Assembly: GCF_043195195.1 (NCBI RefSeq)
Contig: NZ_JBAFWT010000004.1
Coordinates: forward strand, 186,001 to 250,000
Origin: NCEH01 sp043195195
GTDB lineage: Bacteria > Pseudomonadota > Alphaproteobacteria > Rhizobiales > Xanthobacteraceae
Direction of reading: 5' to 3'
Length of the DNA: 64,000 nucleotides
Under the pieces are notes generated by a model that was not told the origin of the DNA, did not search any database, and saw only the letters and a program-made list of their open reading frames with translations. Shown here in pieces: positions 52,285-61,646 of the stretch. Position numbers and translations under genes: made by a program. The stretch's first letter is position 1; the number at the start of each line of letters is the position of its first letter.

Positions 52285-53070
52285 ATGCACGCGCAATCCC
52301 TCCCGGCCCCGGTACTCGAAGCCCGGGCCATCGCCGTCACCTTCGGCGGCCTGAAGGCGGTGGACGGCATCTCCTTCACCCTCGGAGCCGGCGAGATCGT
52401 CGGCCTGATCGGCCCCAATGGCGCCGGTAAGACCACATTGTTCAATTCGCTGGTCGGTCTCCAGCGGCTCACCTCCGGCAGCGTGCTTCTGAGGGGCGAG
52501 AAGGTGTCCGGCGTCAAGCCGCACGTTGTGGCCGCCAAGGGCATGACCAAGACCTTCCAGAACGCCGCCTTGTTTCCCGATATGAGCGTACTGGAGAATG
52601 TCCTCACCGCCGCCCTGCTGCGCCACGACCTTTCCAACGCCCGGGCCAAGGCGCTTACGGTGCTCGACAAGCTCGGCCTTGGCCCGATCGCCGATGCCGA
52701 CGTCGCCGATCTCACCTTCCCCCAGAAGGCGCTGGTGGAGATGGCCCGCGCGCTCGCCACCGAACCCAAGGTCCTCCTGCTGGACGAGGTGATGGCCGCC
52801 CTCACCCCGAGCGAGATGGACGAGGTAATGGCGGTCATCCGCGCGCTGCGCGACGAGGGGCTGACCTTCCTCGTGGTCGAGCATCACATGCGTGCCATCA
52901 TGGCTTTGTGCGACCGCCTCCTTGTGGTGAATTTCGGTCGGCTGCTCGCCGAGGGTACCCCCCTCGAGGTCGCGAACAATCCGCTGGTGATCGAAGCTTA
53001 TCTTGGCCAAGGGGCGGCGCACGGCGCCGCTGGCGGGACGGCGCCCACCGAAGGAGGCGACCATGCTTGA
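52285..53070 (+). CDS. LivG-type ABC ATPase with a degenerate signature motif
   Basis: 261 residues. Walker A GPNGAGKTT, Q-loop KTFQNAALFPDMSVLENV, switch His in VVEHHMRAIM. The ABC signature that is usually LSxGxxR reads LTFPQKALVEMAR, and Walker B ends LLLDEVMAAL instead of LLLDEPxxGL. The catalytic Glu is kept. Such changes are tolerated in some LivG subunits whose partner LivF keeps a full signature. It overlaps livF by 8 bp. Confidence 0.9.
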   Translation: MHAQSLPAPVLEARAIAVTFGGLKAVDGISFTLGAGEIVGLIGPNGAGKTTLFNSLVGLQRLTSGSVLLRGEKVSGVKPHVVAAKGMTKTFQNAALFPDMSVLENVLTAALLRHDLSNARAKALTVLDKLGLGPIADADVADLTFPQKALVEMARALATEPKVLLLDEVMAALTPSEMDEVMAVIRALRDEGLTFLVVEHHMRAIMALCDRLLVVNFGRLLAEGTPLEVANNPLVIEAYLGQGAAHGAAGGTAPTEGGDHA

Positions 53071-53767
53071 GATCCGCGGCCTCAGCGCCTCCTATGGCGG
53101 ACCCAATGTACTCGAGGATGTCGCGCTCGACGTGGCGCGTGGCGAGACGGTAGCGGTGCTTGGCGCCAATACAGCTGGCAAGACCACGCTTCTGCGTAGC
53201 ATCTCCGGCTTGGTCGCCAAGGCGCGCGGCAGTATCGTCTTCGAGGGCGAGAGCCTGCTCGGGCGCCTCGCGCACACCATTCCCGCGCTCGGCATCGGTC
53301 ATGTGCCGGAAGGGCGTCATGTGTTTCCGCGCATGTCCACCGCCGACAATCTCATGATGGGCGCCTATGGCGACCGGCGCAGCCGCGATCTTTCTGCGCG
53401 CATGGACCGCGTGTTCGCCCTGTTCCCGCGTCTTGCCGAGCGGCGCACGCAGATGGCCGGCTCCATGTCGGGCGGCGAGCAACAGATGGTCTCCATCGGC
53501 CGCGCCTTGATGGGCAATCCCAAGCTGATGCTGCTGGACGAGCCGAGCCACGGCTTGGCGCCGATCGTGGTGGAGGAGCTCCACGCTGCGATCGGCGAGA
53601 TCAACAAGCAGGGCGTCTCGGTGCTGCTGGTGGAGCAGAACGCCGTACTCGCCTTGTCGGTTGCCCATCGGGGCTACGTACTGGAAGCCGGCCACGTGGT
53701 GCTGAGCGGCAGCGCACAGGATCTCCAGGCGGACCCGGGCGTGCGGCGGGCCTACCTCGGCGTCTAG
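53063..53767 (+). CDS. LivF-type ABC ATPase
   Basis: 234 residues; ATG 53063 has AAGGAGG upstream. Walker A reads GANTAGKTT (the usual GxNGxGKTT Gly is Thr, though GxxxxGKT still holds), signature MSGGEQQM, Walker B LMLLDEPSHGLAP and LVEQNAVLALSVAHRGYVLEAGHV at the end, typical of LivF. It forms the ATPase heterodimer with LivG. Confidence 0.92.
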   Translation: MLEIRGLSASYGGPNVLEDVALDVARGETVAVLGANTAGKTTLLRSISGLVAKARGSIVFEGESLLGRLAHTIPALGIGHVPEGRHVFPRMSTADNLMMGAYGDRRSRDLSARMDRVFALFPRLAERRTQMAGSMSGGEQQMVSIGRALMGNPKLMLLDEPSHGLAPIVVEELHAAIGEINKQGVSVLLVEQNAVLALSVAHRGYVLEAGHVVLSGSAQDLQADPGVRRAYLGV

Positions 53768-53797
53768 CACCGCCTCATCTTTCAAACGGAGCGTATC

Positions 53798-54724
53798 ATG
53801 ATTGTAAAAGCCGGCGTCGCCCAGGTGGGCGCGGTGCCCTTCGATGTCGAGGGCTCGGTCGTCAAGGCCGAGGAATGGATCGCGAAGGCGGGCGAAGCGG
53901 GATGCCAGATCGTGGTGTTCCCCGAGGCGTTCATCTCGGTCTATCCGAAGGGCTCGGACTTCGACATTTCCATCGGCGTGCGCACGGTGCGCGGGCGCGA
54001 CGAGTTCCGCCGCTATCTTGATGCTGCGATCACCGTTCCAGGTCCCGAGACCGAGCGGCTGGGTAGGGCGGCCGCGGCGGCCAATTGCTTCGTGGTGATG
54101 GGCGTCATGGAACGCGAACTCGGCACCATGTATTGCACCGTGCTCTATTTCGGCCCGGACGGCACGCTGATGGGCAAGCATCGCAAGCTGATGCCCACCG
54201 CCGGCGAGCGGCTCGCCTGGGGCTTCGGCGACGGCTCCACCTTGCCGGTGTTCGATACGCCCATCGGCAAGATCGGCGCCGTCATCTGCTGGGAAAACTA
54301 CATGCCCATGCTGCGCATGACCATGTATGCCAAGGGCGTATCGCTCTATTGCGCGCCCACCGCCGACGACCGCGAGACCTGGCTTCCCACCATCCGCCAT
54401 ATCGCGCTGGAGGGCCGCTGCTTCGTGCTCTCCACCTGCCAGGTGGTGAAGCGCGGGGATTTTCCCGCCGATTATCGTTGCGCCGTCACCGATGATCCCG
54501 AGGCCTATGTCATGCACGGCGGCGCGGCCATCATCGATCCGCTGGGGCGGGTGCTGGCCGGCCCGGTGTTCGACGCGGAGTGCCTTCTGACGGCCGATTT
54601 GGACATGGATGAGCTCGGCCGGGCCAAGTTCGATTTCGACGTCGCCGGCAATTATGCGCGACCCGACGTGTTCACGCTTACGGTCAACGAAGCGCCCCAG
54701 GCCGCAGTGGCCCTGAAGGGCTGA
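53798..54724 (+). CDS. Nitrilase (carbon-nitrogen hydrolase superfamily, branch 1-like)
   Basis: Hydrolyses a nitrile to the carboxylic acid and ammonia. 308 residues. Catalytic triad: Glu43 (VFPEAF), Lys130 (GKHRKLMPT) and Cys164 (AVICWENYMP); the second structural Glu137 is in AGERLAWGFGDGS. The CWENYMP context is that of true nitrilases rather than amidases. It lies 30 bp after livF in the transporter operon and, with the aldoxime dehydratase of the other arm, would complete a route from aldoxime to acid and ammonia. Substrate preference (aliphatic or aryl) cannot be read. Confidence 0.92.
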   Translation: MIVKAGVAQVGAVPFDVEGSVVKAEEWIAKAGEAGCQIVVFPEAFISVYPKGSDFDISIGVRTVRGRDEFRRYLDAAITVPGPETERLGRAAAAANCFVVMGVMERELGTMYCTVLYFGPDGTLMGKHRKLMPTAGERLAWGFGDGSTLPVFDTPIGKIGAVICWENYMPMLRMTMYAKGVSLYCAPTADDRETWLPTIRHIALEGRCFVLSTCQVVKRGDFPADYRCAVTDDPEAYVMHGGAAIIDPLGRVLAGPVFDAECLLTADLDMDELGRAKFDFDVAGNYARPDVFTLTVNEAPQAAVALKG

Positions 54725-54843
54725 ACGGGACGCAGGTTCTCGATCCCGGGCGATCCACCGTATAGTGCCCGGGCGGTCGCGCGGGCCGCGGCGGATTGCG
54801 GTACGGTGCGGCCCCGCCAGGCTCCTCACTCACATAGGGCAAC

Positions 54844-55626
54844 ATGGACATCGAGGAAAAGCTCGCCAAGATCGGCATCACCGGCAAGCTGTTCAAGCTG
54901 TATATGGCCGCCGTTGAATTGGGCGAGGCGCCCGTTCAGGAGGTCGCCGCCCGCGCCGGCCTCGCGCGGACCACGGCCTATGACGTGCTGGCCCGCCTGG
55001 AGCAGGAGGAGCTGATCCGCGTGGAGGAGCGCCAGGGCCGGCGCTTCATTGTCGCGGAAGATCCCGTCGGCATGCTTCAGCGCCTGGAACTGCGCAGGCA
55101 GGTGCTGGGAGACCTGATGCCGCAGATCCGCTCGCTCTATAATCGCGCCAAGGGCAAGCCGCAGATCCGTTTTTACGAGGGCGAGGAAGGGGTGCGGACG
55201 GTGCTGTGGGAAACGCTCTCCTGCCAGAGCAAGCTGCTGCGCGGCATCCTCTCCATGGACGAGCTCATCGAAACCCCTGGTCTTGATGAGATGGATTCCT
55301 ATATCTCCGAGCGCTTGAAGAAAGGCATTCAGCTCCAGGTCGTGCGCTCGCGCCACAAGGACACGGAGCGGATCTGGCCGTCCACGGCGCAGGACCTGCG
55401 CGAGCTGCGCTATGCGCCGGACGCCATCACCTTGTCGGTCACGCAATATGTCTATGACGACAAGGTCGCGATCATCTCCTCCAAGCGCGAGAATTACGGA
55501 CTGGTCATCGAGAGCGAGGATTTCGCCCGGCTGCAGACGGCGCTGTTCGAAACTTTATGGTCGCTCAGCTCGCCCGCCGAGGAGCCCGCGGCGCGTCCCA
55601 ACGGGCGGCGGCGCAAGGGTTCGTGA
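54844..55626 (+). CDS. TrmB-like transcriptional regulator
   Basis: 260 residues. N-terminal winged helix of TrmB type: LGEAPVQEVAARAGLARTTAYDVLARLEQEELIRVEERQGRRFIVAEDP (about 26-75), a helical linker and a ligand-sensing domain with IRFYEGEEGVRTVLWETL and ITQYVYDDKVAIISSKRENYGLVIES-like features (PLD-type fold). The tail is Arg/Lys-rich (PNGRRRKGS). Last gene of the arm 2 operon, 119 bp after the nitrilase, with a possible own promoter (TATAGT near 54762). The best candidate for binding the three 16-bp sites at 48719-48897. Confidence 0.85.
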   Translation: MDIEEKLAKIGITGKLFKLYMAAVELGEAPVQEVAARAGLARTTAYDVLARLEQEELIRVEERQGRRFIVAEDPVGMLQRLELRRQVLGDLMPQIRSLYNRAKGKPQIRFYEGEEGVRTVLWETLSCQSKLLRGILSMDELIETPGLDEMDSYISERLKKGIQLQVVRSRHKDTERIWPSTAQDLRELRYAPDAITLSVTQYVYDDKVAIISSKRENYGLVIESEDFARLQTALFETLWSLSSPAEEPAARPNGRRRKGS

Positions 55627-55629
55627 TCC

Positions 55630-56115
55630 TCATGCCGGTGCGGTGCCGGCATGAGCCACCTTGAGTGCGGCGATGTCCAGCTTCACCATGCTGAGGATGG
55701 CCGCCATGACCCGCTGTCCAGCAGCAGGATCGGGATCGCGGAGGAGCATGGGCAGGATCGCAGGCACGATCTGCCAGGAGACACCGTAGCGGTCCTTCAG
55801 CCAACCGCATTGCTCGACCTGGCCGCCGTCGCCGAGGACCTCCCAAAGACGGTCCACCTCCGCCTGGTCGTCGCAATCCACCTTGAACGAAACCGCGTGC
55901 GAGTATTCGAAACGCATACCGCCATTGAGAGCCAGGAAGTGTTGGCCCGCCAAGGTGAACTCCACCAGGAGCACGGATCCGGCCTTGCCGGCAGGTGAGT
56001 CGATCACGTTGTGCTGGATATGCGCGATGCGCGAATCCGGCAGCAGCGAGACATAGAAGGTCGCCGCCTCTTCGGCCTCGCCGTCGAACCAGAGGCACGG
56101 GGATATCTTGGACAT
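55630..56115 (-). CDS. VOC-fold PhnB-like protein
   Basis: 161 residues. SKISPCLWFDGEAEEAATFYVSLLPDSRIAHI, FTLAGQHFLALNGGMRFEYSHAVSFKV and GWLKDRYGVSWQIVP are the PhnB-like (3-demethylubiquinone methyltransferase-like VOC) pattern: paired beta-alpha-beta-beta-beta units. The biochemical role is unknown. The stop is 3 bp from the convergent TrmB-like gene, so expression probably does not link them. Confidence 0.88.
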   Translation of the reverse strand: MSKISPCLWFDGEAEEAATFYVSLLPDSRIAHIQHNVIDSPAGKAGSVLLVEFTLAGQHFLALNGGMRFEYSHAVSFKVDCDDQAEVDRLWEVLGDGGQVEQCGWLKDRYGVSWQIVPAILPMLLRDPDPAAGQRVMAAILSMVKLDIAALKVAHAGTAPA

Positions 56116-56167
56116 GGCGTCTCCTTCCGGACGGGGAGGCGCGGGAGTGTCCCGCGGTATAGTGGCT

Positions 56168-56605
56168 TCAGCCCTGCACGAGCGTGTCGGCGGCCATGGC
56201 GGCGGTCGCGGCTTCCATGTCCATCCACATGATTTCCCAGATGTGACCGTCGGGATCCTCGAAGCTGCGGCCGTACATGAAGCCGAAATCCTGGGTCGGC
56301 GTCGGGTCGACCCCGCCCCCCGCCGCCTTCGCCTTGTCCATGATGGCGTCCACCTCCTCGCGGCTGTCGGCGGAGATGCAGATCAGCACCTCGCTGGTGG
56401 TGCGCGCGTCGGCGATGTCCTTCGAGCAGAACATGCGGAACTTGTCGTGCGTCAGCAGCATGGCGTGGATGGTCTCGGAGAACACCATGCAGGTCGCGGT
56501 ATCATCGGAGAACTGAGGGTTTTTCCGTGCGCCGATAGCCTCATAAAAAGCGTTCGAGCGCGGCAGGTCGGTGACGGGTAGGTTGATGAAAATGAGCTTC
56601 GGCAT
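56168..56605 (-). CDS. VOC/glyoxalase-fold protein
   Basis: 145 residues from ATG 56605 with GGAAGGAG upstream. PKLIFINLPVTDLPRSNAFYEAIG at the start and YGRSFEDPDGHIWEIMWMD near the end are typical of lactoylglutathione lyase-like VOC proteins; Glu in WEIMW and His in DGHIW are possible metal ligands. 52 bp upstream of the PhnB-like gene and in the same direction, so probably one transcript. Substrate unknown. Confidence 0.88.
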   Translation of the reverse strand: MPKLIFINLPVTDLPRSNAFYEAIGARKNPQFSDDTATCMVFSETIHAMLLTHDKFRMFCSKDIADARTTSEVLICISADSREEVDAIMDKAKAAGGGVDPTPTQDFGFMYGRSFEDPDGHIWEIMWMDMEAATAAMAADTLVQG

Positions 56606-56800
56606 TGGCGTCTCCTTCCGGTGCGAGCCCCAAGGACGTCGTGCGCGACGGTTTCCCGACAAGAGCTGTTAAAAAAAACCGCCGCCATCCCGCGCCCGTA
56701 TGGGGGCGATCCGCACGCCATGGCTATACGCCGGGCCGGGAGTGTGCCCCCTTCATGCCGCGAGTCGCGTCGCGGGACAGCGGGTCGCCGAGGACATGCC

Positions 56801-57055
56801 ATGGCGCGCGAGACGGTTTATCTGGTCCAGGGGTTCAAGGCCGGCAAAGGCAAGCGGCTGATTGCCGAGGCGCCCATCTCCTGCAAGTCGGCCGGGGCCG
56901 CTGAGCGGCTGGCCGAGCGGCTGGCGGAGAACCGCGCCGGGGTCGTGGCGTTTTCCTCCTCCGGCGATGCGGAGATGGGCGATTATGACGACGCACCCAC
57001 CATCCTGTTCAAGGCCGGTACGTTGCCCCCGCAATTCTCCGGCGAGGAGGGGTGA
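56801..57055 (+). CDS. Small protein of unknown function, 84 residues
   Basis: Reads MARETVYLVQGFKAGKGKRL at the N terminus, then a helix rich in Ala/Glu/Arg and SSSGDAEMGDYDDAPTILFKAG. GAGG lies 8 bases before the ATG at 56801. Codon use and the compact alpha/beta layout suggest a real gene; similar short proteins are common in Rhizobiales, but I cannot name a family. Divergent from the VOC gene (195-bp gap with an A8 run) and followed by a hairpin. Confidence 0.65.
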   Translation: MARETVYLVQGFKAGKGKRLIAEAPISCKSAGAAERLAERLAENRAGVVAFSSSGDAEMGDYDDAPTILFKAGTLPPQFSGEEG

Positions 57056-57086
57056 GCGTTGCGGGGGCTTTGCGTTACTATCGTGG

Positions 57087-57113
57087 CGGAATGAGGCGCA
57101 AGGTCTCATTCCG
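57087..57113. terminator. 9-bp hairpin between convergent genes
   Basis: CGGAATGAG (57087-57095) pairs with CTCATTCCG (57105-57113) around a 9-base loop. It lies 32 bp after the small plus-strand gene and 13 bp beyond the minus-strand dehydrogenase stop, and could end both. Confidence 0.65.
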
Positions 57114-57125
57114 GTGTCGTCGCGC

Positions 57126-58025
57126 TCAGCTCTTGTCGGCCGAGATCTGCGCGAGGAAGCGATAGATCTCGGTATGGTCCGCACCCCGCTCCAGGGCGGC
57201 ATTCGCCTTGTCCCAGAGGTCGGCGGTGGACTGGATGGCCGGAATGGGAAGATCGAGCTGGTCCGCAAGCTCGGCCGCCGTGCGCAGGTCCTTTGCCATC
57301 AGGGCGAGAGAAAACCCGGACCCAAAGCTTTCGGAGATGATGAACTGCTTCATCTTCACTTCGGTCGAATTGTTCTTGCCCGTCGAAGCGTTGAGAACGT
57401 CCACCGCGACGTTCGGGTCGAGCCCGAACCGCTTGGCGACGATGATCGCCTCCGCCGCCGCCACGAGGCCGGCAGCCGAGACGTAATTGTTCAACGCCTT
57501 CATGGCATGGCCCGAGCCGAGCGGGCCGGTGCCGAACAGCGACTGCCCCATGGCTTCCAGCACCGGGCGGGCCGTCTCCACATCCGCCTGCGGCCCGCCC
57601 GCCATGATGGCGAGCGTGCCATTCACGGCGCGCCTCACGCCGCCGGAGACCGGGGCGTCGATGAAGCGCAGCCCCTTCGCCGCTAGCTCTTCGCCGAGCT
57701 TCACGGTGCCGAGGGGCGCGGAGGAACTCATGTCGATGATCAGCGTGCCAGACGGCAGGTCCGCCGCAAGCCCCAGGAGGACCTCCCGGACGATCTTGCC
57801 GTCGGGCAGCATGGTGATGACCACGCCCGCACCGGCCACCGCCTCGCACGCATCGGCGAAAGCCGCGCCGCCGGCCGCCGAGAAAGCCGCGCCGCCGGCC
57901 GCCGAGAAAGCCTCCCGCGCGGTCGGCGAGAGATCGGCGCCGCGGGTCTCGAATCCGGCCTTGACGAGGCGTGCCGCCATGGGAAGTCCCATCATGCCGA
58001 GGCCGATGAAGGCGACGACGGGCAT
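57126..58025 (-). CDS. 3-Hydroxyisobutyrate dehydrogenase-family NAD(P) oxidoreductase
   Basis: 299 residues from ATG 58025 (GAGG 5 bases upstream; a TTG at 58046 would extend it). Rossmann loop GLGMMG (8-13), substrate motif DAPVSGG (123-129) and catalytic Lys176 in GSGHAMKALNN. Members reduce or oxidise short beta-hydroxy acids such as 3-hydroxyisobutyrate or tartronate semialdehyde. An 8-residue in-frame duplication (AFSAAGGA twice, 39-54) lies between the Rossmann strands. Last gene of the Liv/SDR/CMD operon. Confidence 0.9.
   Translation of the reverse strand: MPVVAFIGLGMMGLPMAARLVKAGFETRGADLSPTAREAFSAAGGAAFSAAGGAAFADACEAVAGAGVVITMLPDGKIVREVLLGLAADLPSGTLIIDMSSSAPLGTVKLGEELAAKGLRFIDAPVSGGVRRAVNGTLAIMAGGPQADVETARPVLEAMGQSLFGTGPLGSGHAMKALNNYVSAAGLVAAAEAIIVAKRFGLDPNVAVDVLNASTGKNNSTEVKMKQFIISESFGSGFSLALMAKDLRTAAELADQLDLPIPAIQSTADLWDKANAALERGADHTEIYRFLAQISADKS
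57861..57908. repeat. Perfect 24-bp tandem duplication inside the dehydrogenase gene
   Basis: Positions 57861-57884 and 57885-57908 are identical and in frame, adding eight residues to a surface region after beta-strand 2. Exact identity points to a recent event. Confidence 0.92.
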
Positions 58026-58038
58026 CGAGGCCTCAGGG

Positions 58039-58434
58039 TCAGTCAAGGCCCATCTCCTTCAGCACCTCGTTGGTGATGCGGAAACCGTCGATGGCGGCCG
58101 GGATGCCGCAATACACGCCGATCTGCAGAAGAATCTCGGTAATCTCTTCCTTGGTAAGGCCATTGTTGATGGCGCCGCGAACGTGGAGCTTCAGCTCGTG
58201 CGGGCGGTTCAGCGCGCTGATCATGCCGAGGTTCAAGATGGAGCGCGCGCGGCGGTCGAGGCCGGGCCGGTTCCAGATATTGTCCCAGCAATATTCGGTG
58301 GTCAGCACCTGCATCGGCCAGTTGAAGTCGGTGGCGTTGTCGACCGAGCGGTTGACATAGTCCTCGCCCAGCACCTCGCGGCGGGTCTTGAGGCCTTTTT
58401 CGAATTTTTCGGAACGCGGACGCGTGTTGGCCAT
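58039..58434 (-). CDS. Carboxymuconolactone decarboxylase-family protein (PcaC-like)
   Basis: 131 residues; ATG 58434 has AAGGAG upstream. All-helical CMD fold: GLKTRREVLGEDYVNRS, EYCWDNIWNRPGLDRRARSILNLGMISALNRPHELKLHVRGAINNG and EITEILLQIGVYCGIPAAIDGF. The WxRPGLD and HELKLH segments are closest to PcaC-type decarboxylases rather than AhpD peroxidases (no CxxC). It may act on a lactone or keto-acid of the pathway fed by the upstream transporter. Confidence 0.88.
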   Translation of the reverse strand: MANTRPRSEKFEKGLKTRREVLGEDYVNRSVDNATDFNWPMQVLTTEYCWDNIWNRPGLDRRARSILNLGMISALNRPHELKLHVRGAINNGLTKEEITEILLQIGVYCGIPAAIDGFRITNEVLKEMGLD

Positions 58435-58472
58435 GGGATCAGCTCCTTGAAAAAGCGCATGCGAACCCGCCA

Positions 58473-59225
58473 TCACCAGATGGAGGTGCCGCCGTCGATG
58501 GTGAGGGTGGACCCGGTGGCGAACGCCGACTTGTCGGAGGCGAGCCAGAGGATGGCCTCGGCGATCTCCTCCGGCCGGCCCATGCGATGCATGGGGGCGC
58601 GGTCGTCGAGTGCCTTCTTCATGGCGGCCGGGTCGGCGGCCTGTGCGAACATGCGGTCGAAATAAGGAGAATGGACCGTCCCGGGCGCAACGGCATTGAC
58701 CCGGATGTTCTGGTGCACGTGGTCGAGCGCCATCGCGCGCGTCAATGCCACGACGCCGCCCTTAGAGGCGACATAGGCGGCGCGGTCGGCGATGCCGACC
58801 ATGGCGGTATAGGAGCCGGTGTTGACGATCGTGCCACCGCCCTGAGCCGCCATCAGGGGAATGACGTGCTTCGAGCACAGGAACACGCCTTTGAGGTTGA
58901 CGGACATCAACCGGTCCCAATCCGCCTCGGCGATGCTCACCACGGTGCCGGTGAAGCCGAACCCGGCATTGTTCACGAGGACGTCTATCCGCCCGAACTG
59001 CGCGACGGTGAAATCCACCATGGCGCGCACATCGGCATCCTGGCTGACGTCGGTGCGGACGGCGCGGGCGTTCGGGCCGAGGGCCGCGGCGGTCTCCTGG
59101 GCGGCGTCCTCGTTGCTGTCGGCAATCACGACCTTCGCGCCATCTCGCACGAAAAAGGTGGCGGCAGCCTTGCCGATGCCGCTGCCCGATCCGGTGACGA
59201 TGACGACTTTTCCTTCCAGTGACAT
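58473..59225 (-). CDS. Short-chain dehydrogenase/reductase
   Basis: 250-residue classical SDR. Cofactor loop TGSGSGIG (11-18), Asp36 after strand 2 (ADSNED) suggesting NAD preference, NNAG (85-88), catalytic Ser138, Tyr151 and Lys155 (YVASK). The C-terminal ending GSTLTIDGGTSIW is typical. Between the Liv ATPase gene and the CMD-like gene; probably oxidises a hydroxyl of the imported compound. Confidence 0.92.
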   Translation of the reverse strand: MSLEGKVVIVTGSGSGIGKAAATFFVRDGAKVVIADSNEDAAQETAAALGPNARAVRTDVSQDADVRAMVDFTVAQFGRIDVLVNNAGFGFTGTVVSIAEADWDRLMSVNLKGVFLCSKHVIPLMAAQGGGTIVNTGSYTAMVGIADRAAYVASKGGVVALTRAMALDHVHQNIRVNAVAPGTVHSPYFDRMFAQAADPAAMKKALDDRAPMHRMGRPEEIAEAILWLASDKSAFATGSTLTIDGGTSIW

Positions 59226-59264
59226 CGGTTTTCCTTAAGCTTGATGAAGGGGGTGGCGACCACG

Positions 59265-59969
59265 TCAATGTCCGCCGAGACCGGCTTCCGCGAGAGAGGA
59301 TTCCGGCAGGCTGTCGAGAGTCGAGACCTCGCCGCGCTCGATCACATAGATCCGGTCGGCGAACGCGCGCAGCAGGCTGGGATTGGATTCGGTGATCAGC
59401 AGGGTGATGTCCCGGTCCGCGTCGCGCAGCGCCCGCAGCGCGGTGCCGTAGCGGATCGCCAGCACCGGCGCGAGGCCCTGGAACGGTTCGTCCAGCAGGA
59501 TGATGCGGTCGCCGGCCATCAGCGCGCGGCCGAGCGCGACCATCTTGCCTTGCCCGCCGGAAAGGCCCGCCGCGGGCCGTTCGCGCATGTCCTTCAGCTC
59601 TGGCAGCACGCCATACACCCGCTCCAGGCGCCGCGCGATTTCTGTTTCGGGCAGGCGCATGACCTCGGCGGGAAAGCGCAGGTTCTGTTCCAGGGTGAAG
59701 GCGCCGTAGAGCCGGCGGTCCTCCGGTGCATAGCCGATGCCGAGATAGGGCCGGCGATGGGGCGGCACCTGCGCCAGGCTGTTGCCGTCGAGCGTGACCT
59801 GCCCGGCGGTGATCTTCATGAAGCCCATGATGGACCGCAGCAGGCTGGTCTTGCCGGCGCCGTTGCGGCCGATGAGGGCGATGGTGGAGCCCTGGGGCAT
59901 TTCGAGGTCCGCGTGACGCAGCACCTCGATGCCTTCGATCTGGGCGGAGAGCCGTTCGATCTTCAGCAT
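59265..59969 (-). CDS. LivF-type ABC ATPase (second Liv system)
   Basis: 234 residues. Walker A GRNGAGKTS (34-42), Q-loop YAPEDRRLYGAFTLEQN, signature LSGGQGKM, Walker B IILLDEPFQGLAP and IYVIERGEVSTLD at the end. A full signature makes it the complement of its LivG partner. 1 bp separates it from the LivG gene. Confidence 0.92.
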   Translation of the reverse strand: MLKIERLSAQIEGIEVLRHADLEMPQGSTIALIGRNGAGKTSLLRSIMGFMKITAGQVTLDGNSLAQVPPHRRPYLGIGYAPEDRRLYGAFTLEQNLRFPAEVMRLPETEIARRLERVYGVLPELKDMRERPAAGLSGGQGKMVALGRALMAGDRIILLDEPFQGLAPVLAIRYGTALRALRDADRDITLLITESNPSLLRAFADRIYVIERGEVSTLDSLPESSLAEAGLGGH

Positions 59970-59970
59970 G

Positions 59971-60710
<740 letters not shown>

Positions 60711-60714
<4 letters not shown>

Positions 60715-61646
60715 GCCCCGCCCCTCTTCTTGCCGAAGCGCATCTGGGTCAGCCCCTGCGGCGCGAACATGATGATGGCGATGAGCGAGACGCCGAGAAT
60801 GGTCTGCCAGTAATCGGCGGCGAACGCGGCGGCGTAATTGCGGACGACCTCATAGACAATCGAGCCGGCGAACGCGCCCACCACATTGCCCGCGCCGCCG
60901 AGAATGGCGATGAAGACGAATTCGCCCGAGCGCACCCAATAGGCGAATTCCGGCGCCACATGGCCGGTGACGATGGCGATGACGCCGCCGCCGAGCCCGG
61001 CGAGGCACGCGGACACCGCATAGGCTATGTGCAGGATGCGCCCGCTCGACACGCCGAGATATTCAAGCCGTGTCTCGTTCGACTTGATGGCCTCCAGCCC
61101 CTTGCCGAGCGGCGAGGCGAGATAGCGCCCGACCACCAGCGCCACCACAAGGACGATCGCGAGGGTGGTGTAAAACATCCAGAATTCAAACGAAACGCGC
61201 CCGAGCTTGAGGCCCGCCAGCGTCGGCCGCGCCACGTTGAGCCCGTCGCCGCCGCCGGTAATGGAATAGAGTTTTTCCAGCAGCGAGAACGCGACCATGG
61301 ACACCGCGAGGTTGATCATGGCGAAGAAGATGTCGCGATAGCGCACGGCGAAGAAGCCGAACACCACCGCGATCACGCTCGCCACCAGCGCGCCCGCCGG
61401 CAGCAGCAGCAGGGTGTCGAGCCCCAGGCGCGCCTGCACCAGGAACGCGACCGTATAGGCGCCGGCCGCATAATACAGGCCGTGGCCGAACGAGATCTGC
61501 CCCGCGCGCAGCAGGACCACGACGCCCAGCACCGCAAGCCCCACGCCGAGCGCGATGGTGAGCATCACCGTCGCCCAGGGAATGAAGAAGGGAACGCCCG
61601 CGACCGCGCAGAAGGCGATCGCGCCGAACAGGAGGTCGAAGCGCAT
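60711..61646 (-). CDS. LivM-type ABC permease (second Liv system)
   Basis: 311 residues from ATG 61646. LGVGLAVLGVVVLLRAGQISFGHGLYYAAGAYTVAFLV and ESNETRLEYLGV-like KSNETRLEYLGVSSGRILHIAYAVSACLAGLGG are LivM signatures; about nine hydrophobic segments. Its ATG overlaps the livH TGA by one base (TGATG junction). Confidence 0.92.

Noticed and set aside
52285..53070. Possible pseudogene status of LivG because of its poor ABC signature
   Set aside because: The frame is intact, Walker A, Walker B Glu and the switch His are kept, and LivG proteins often have weak signatures.
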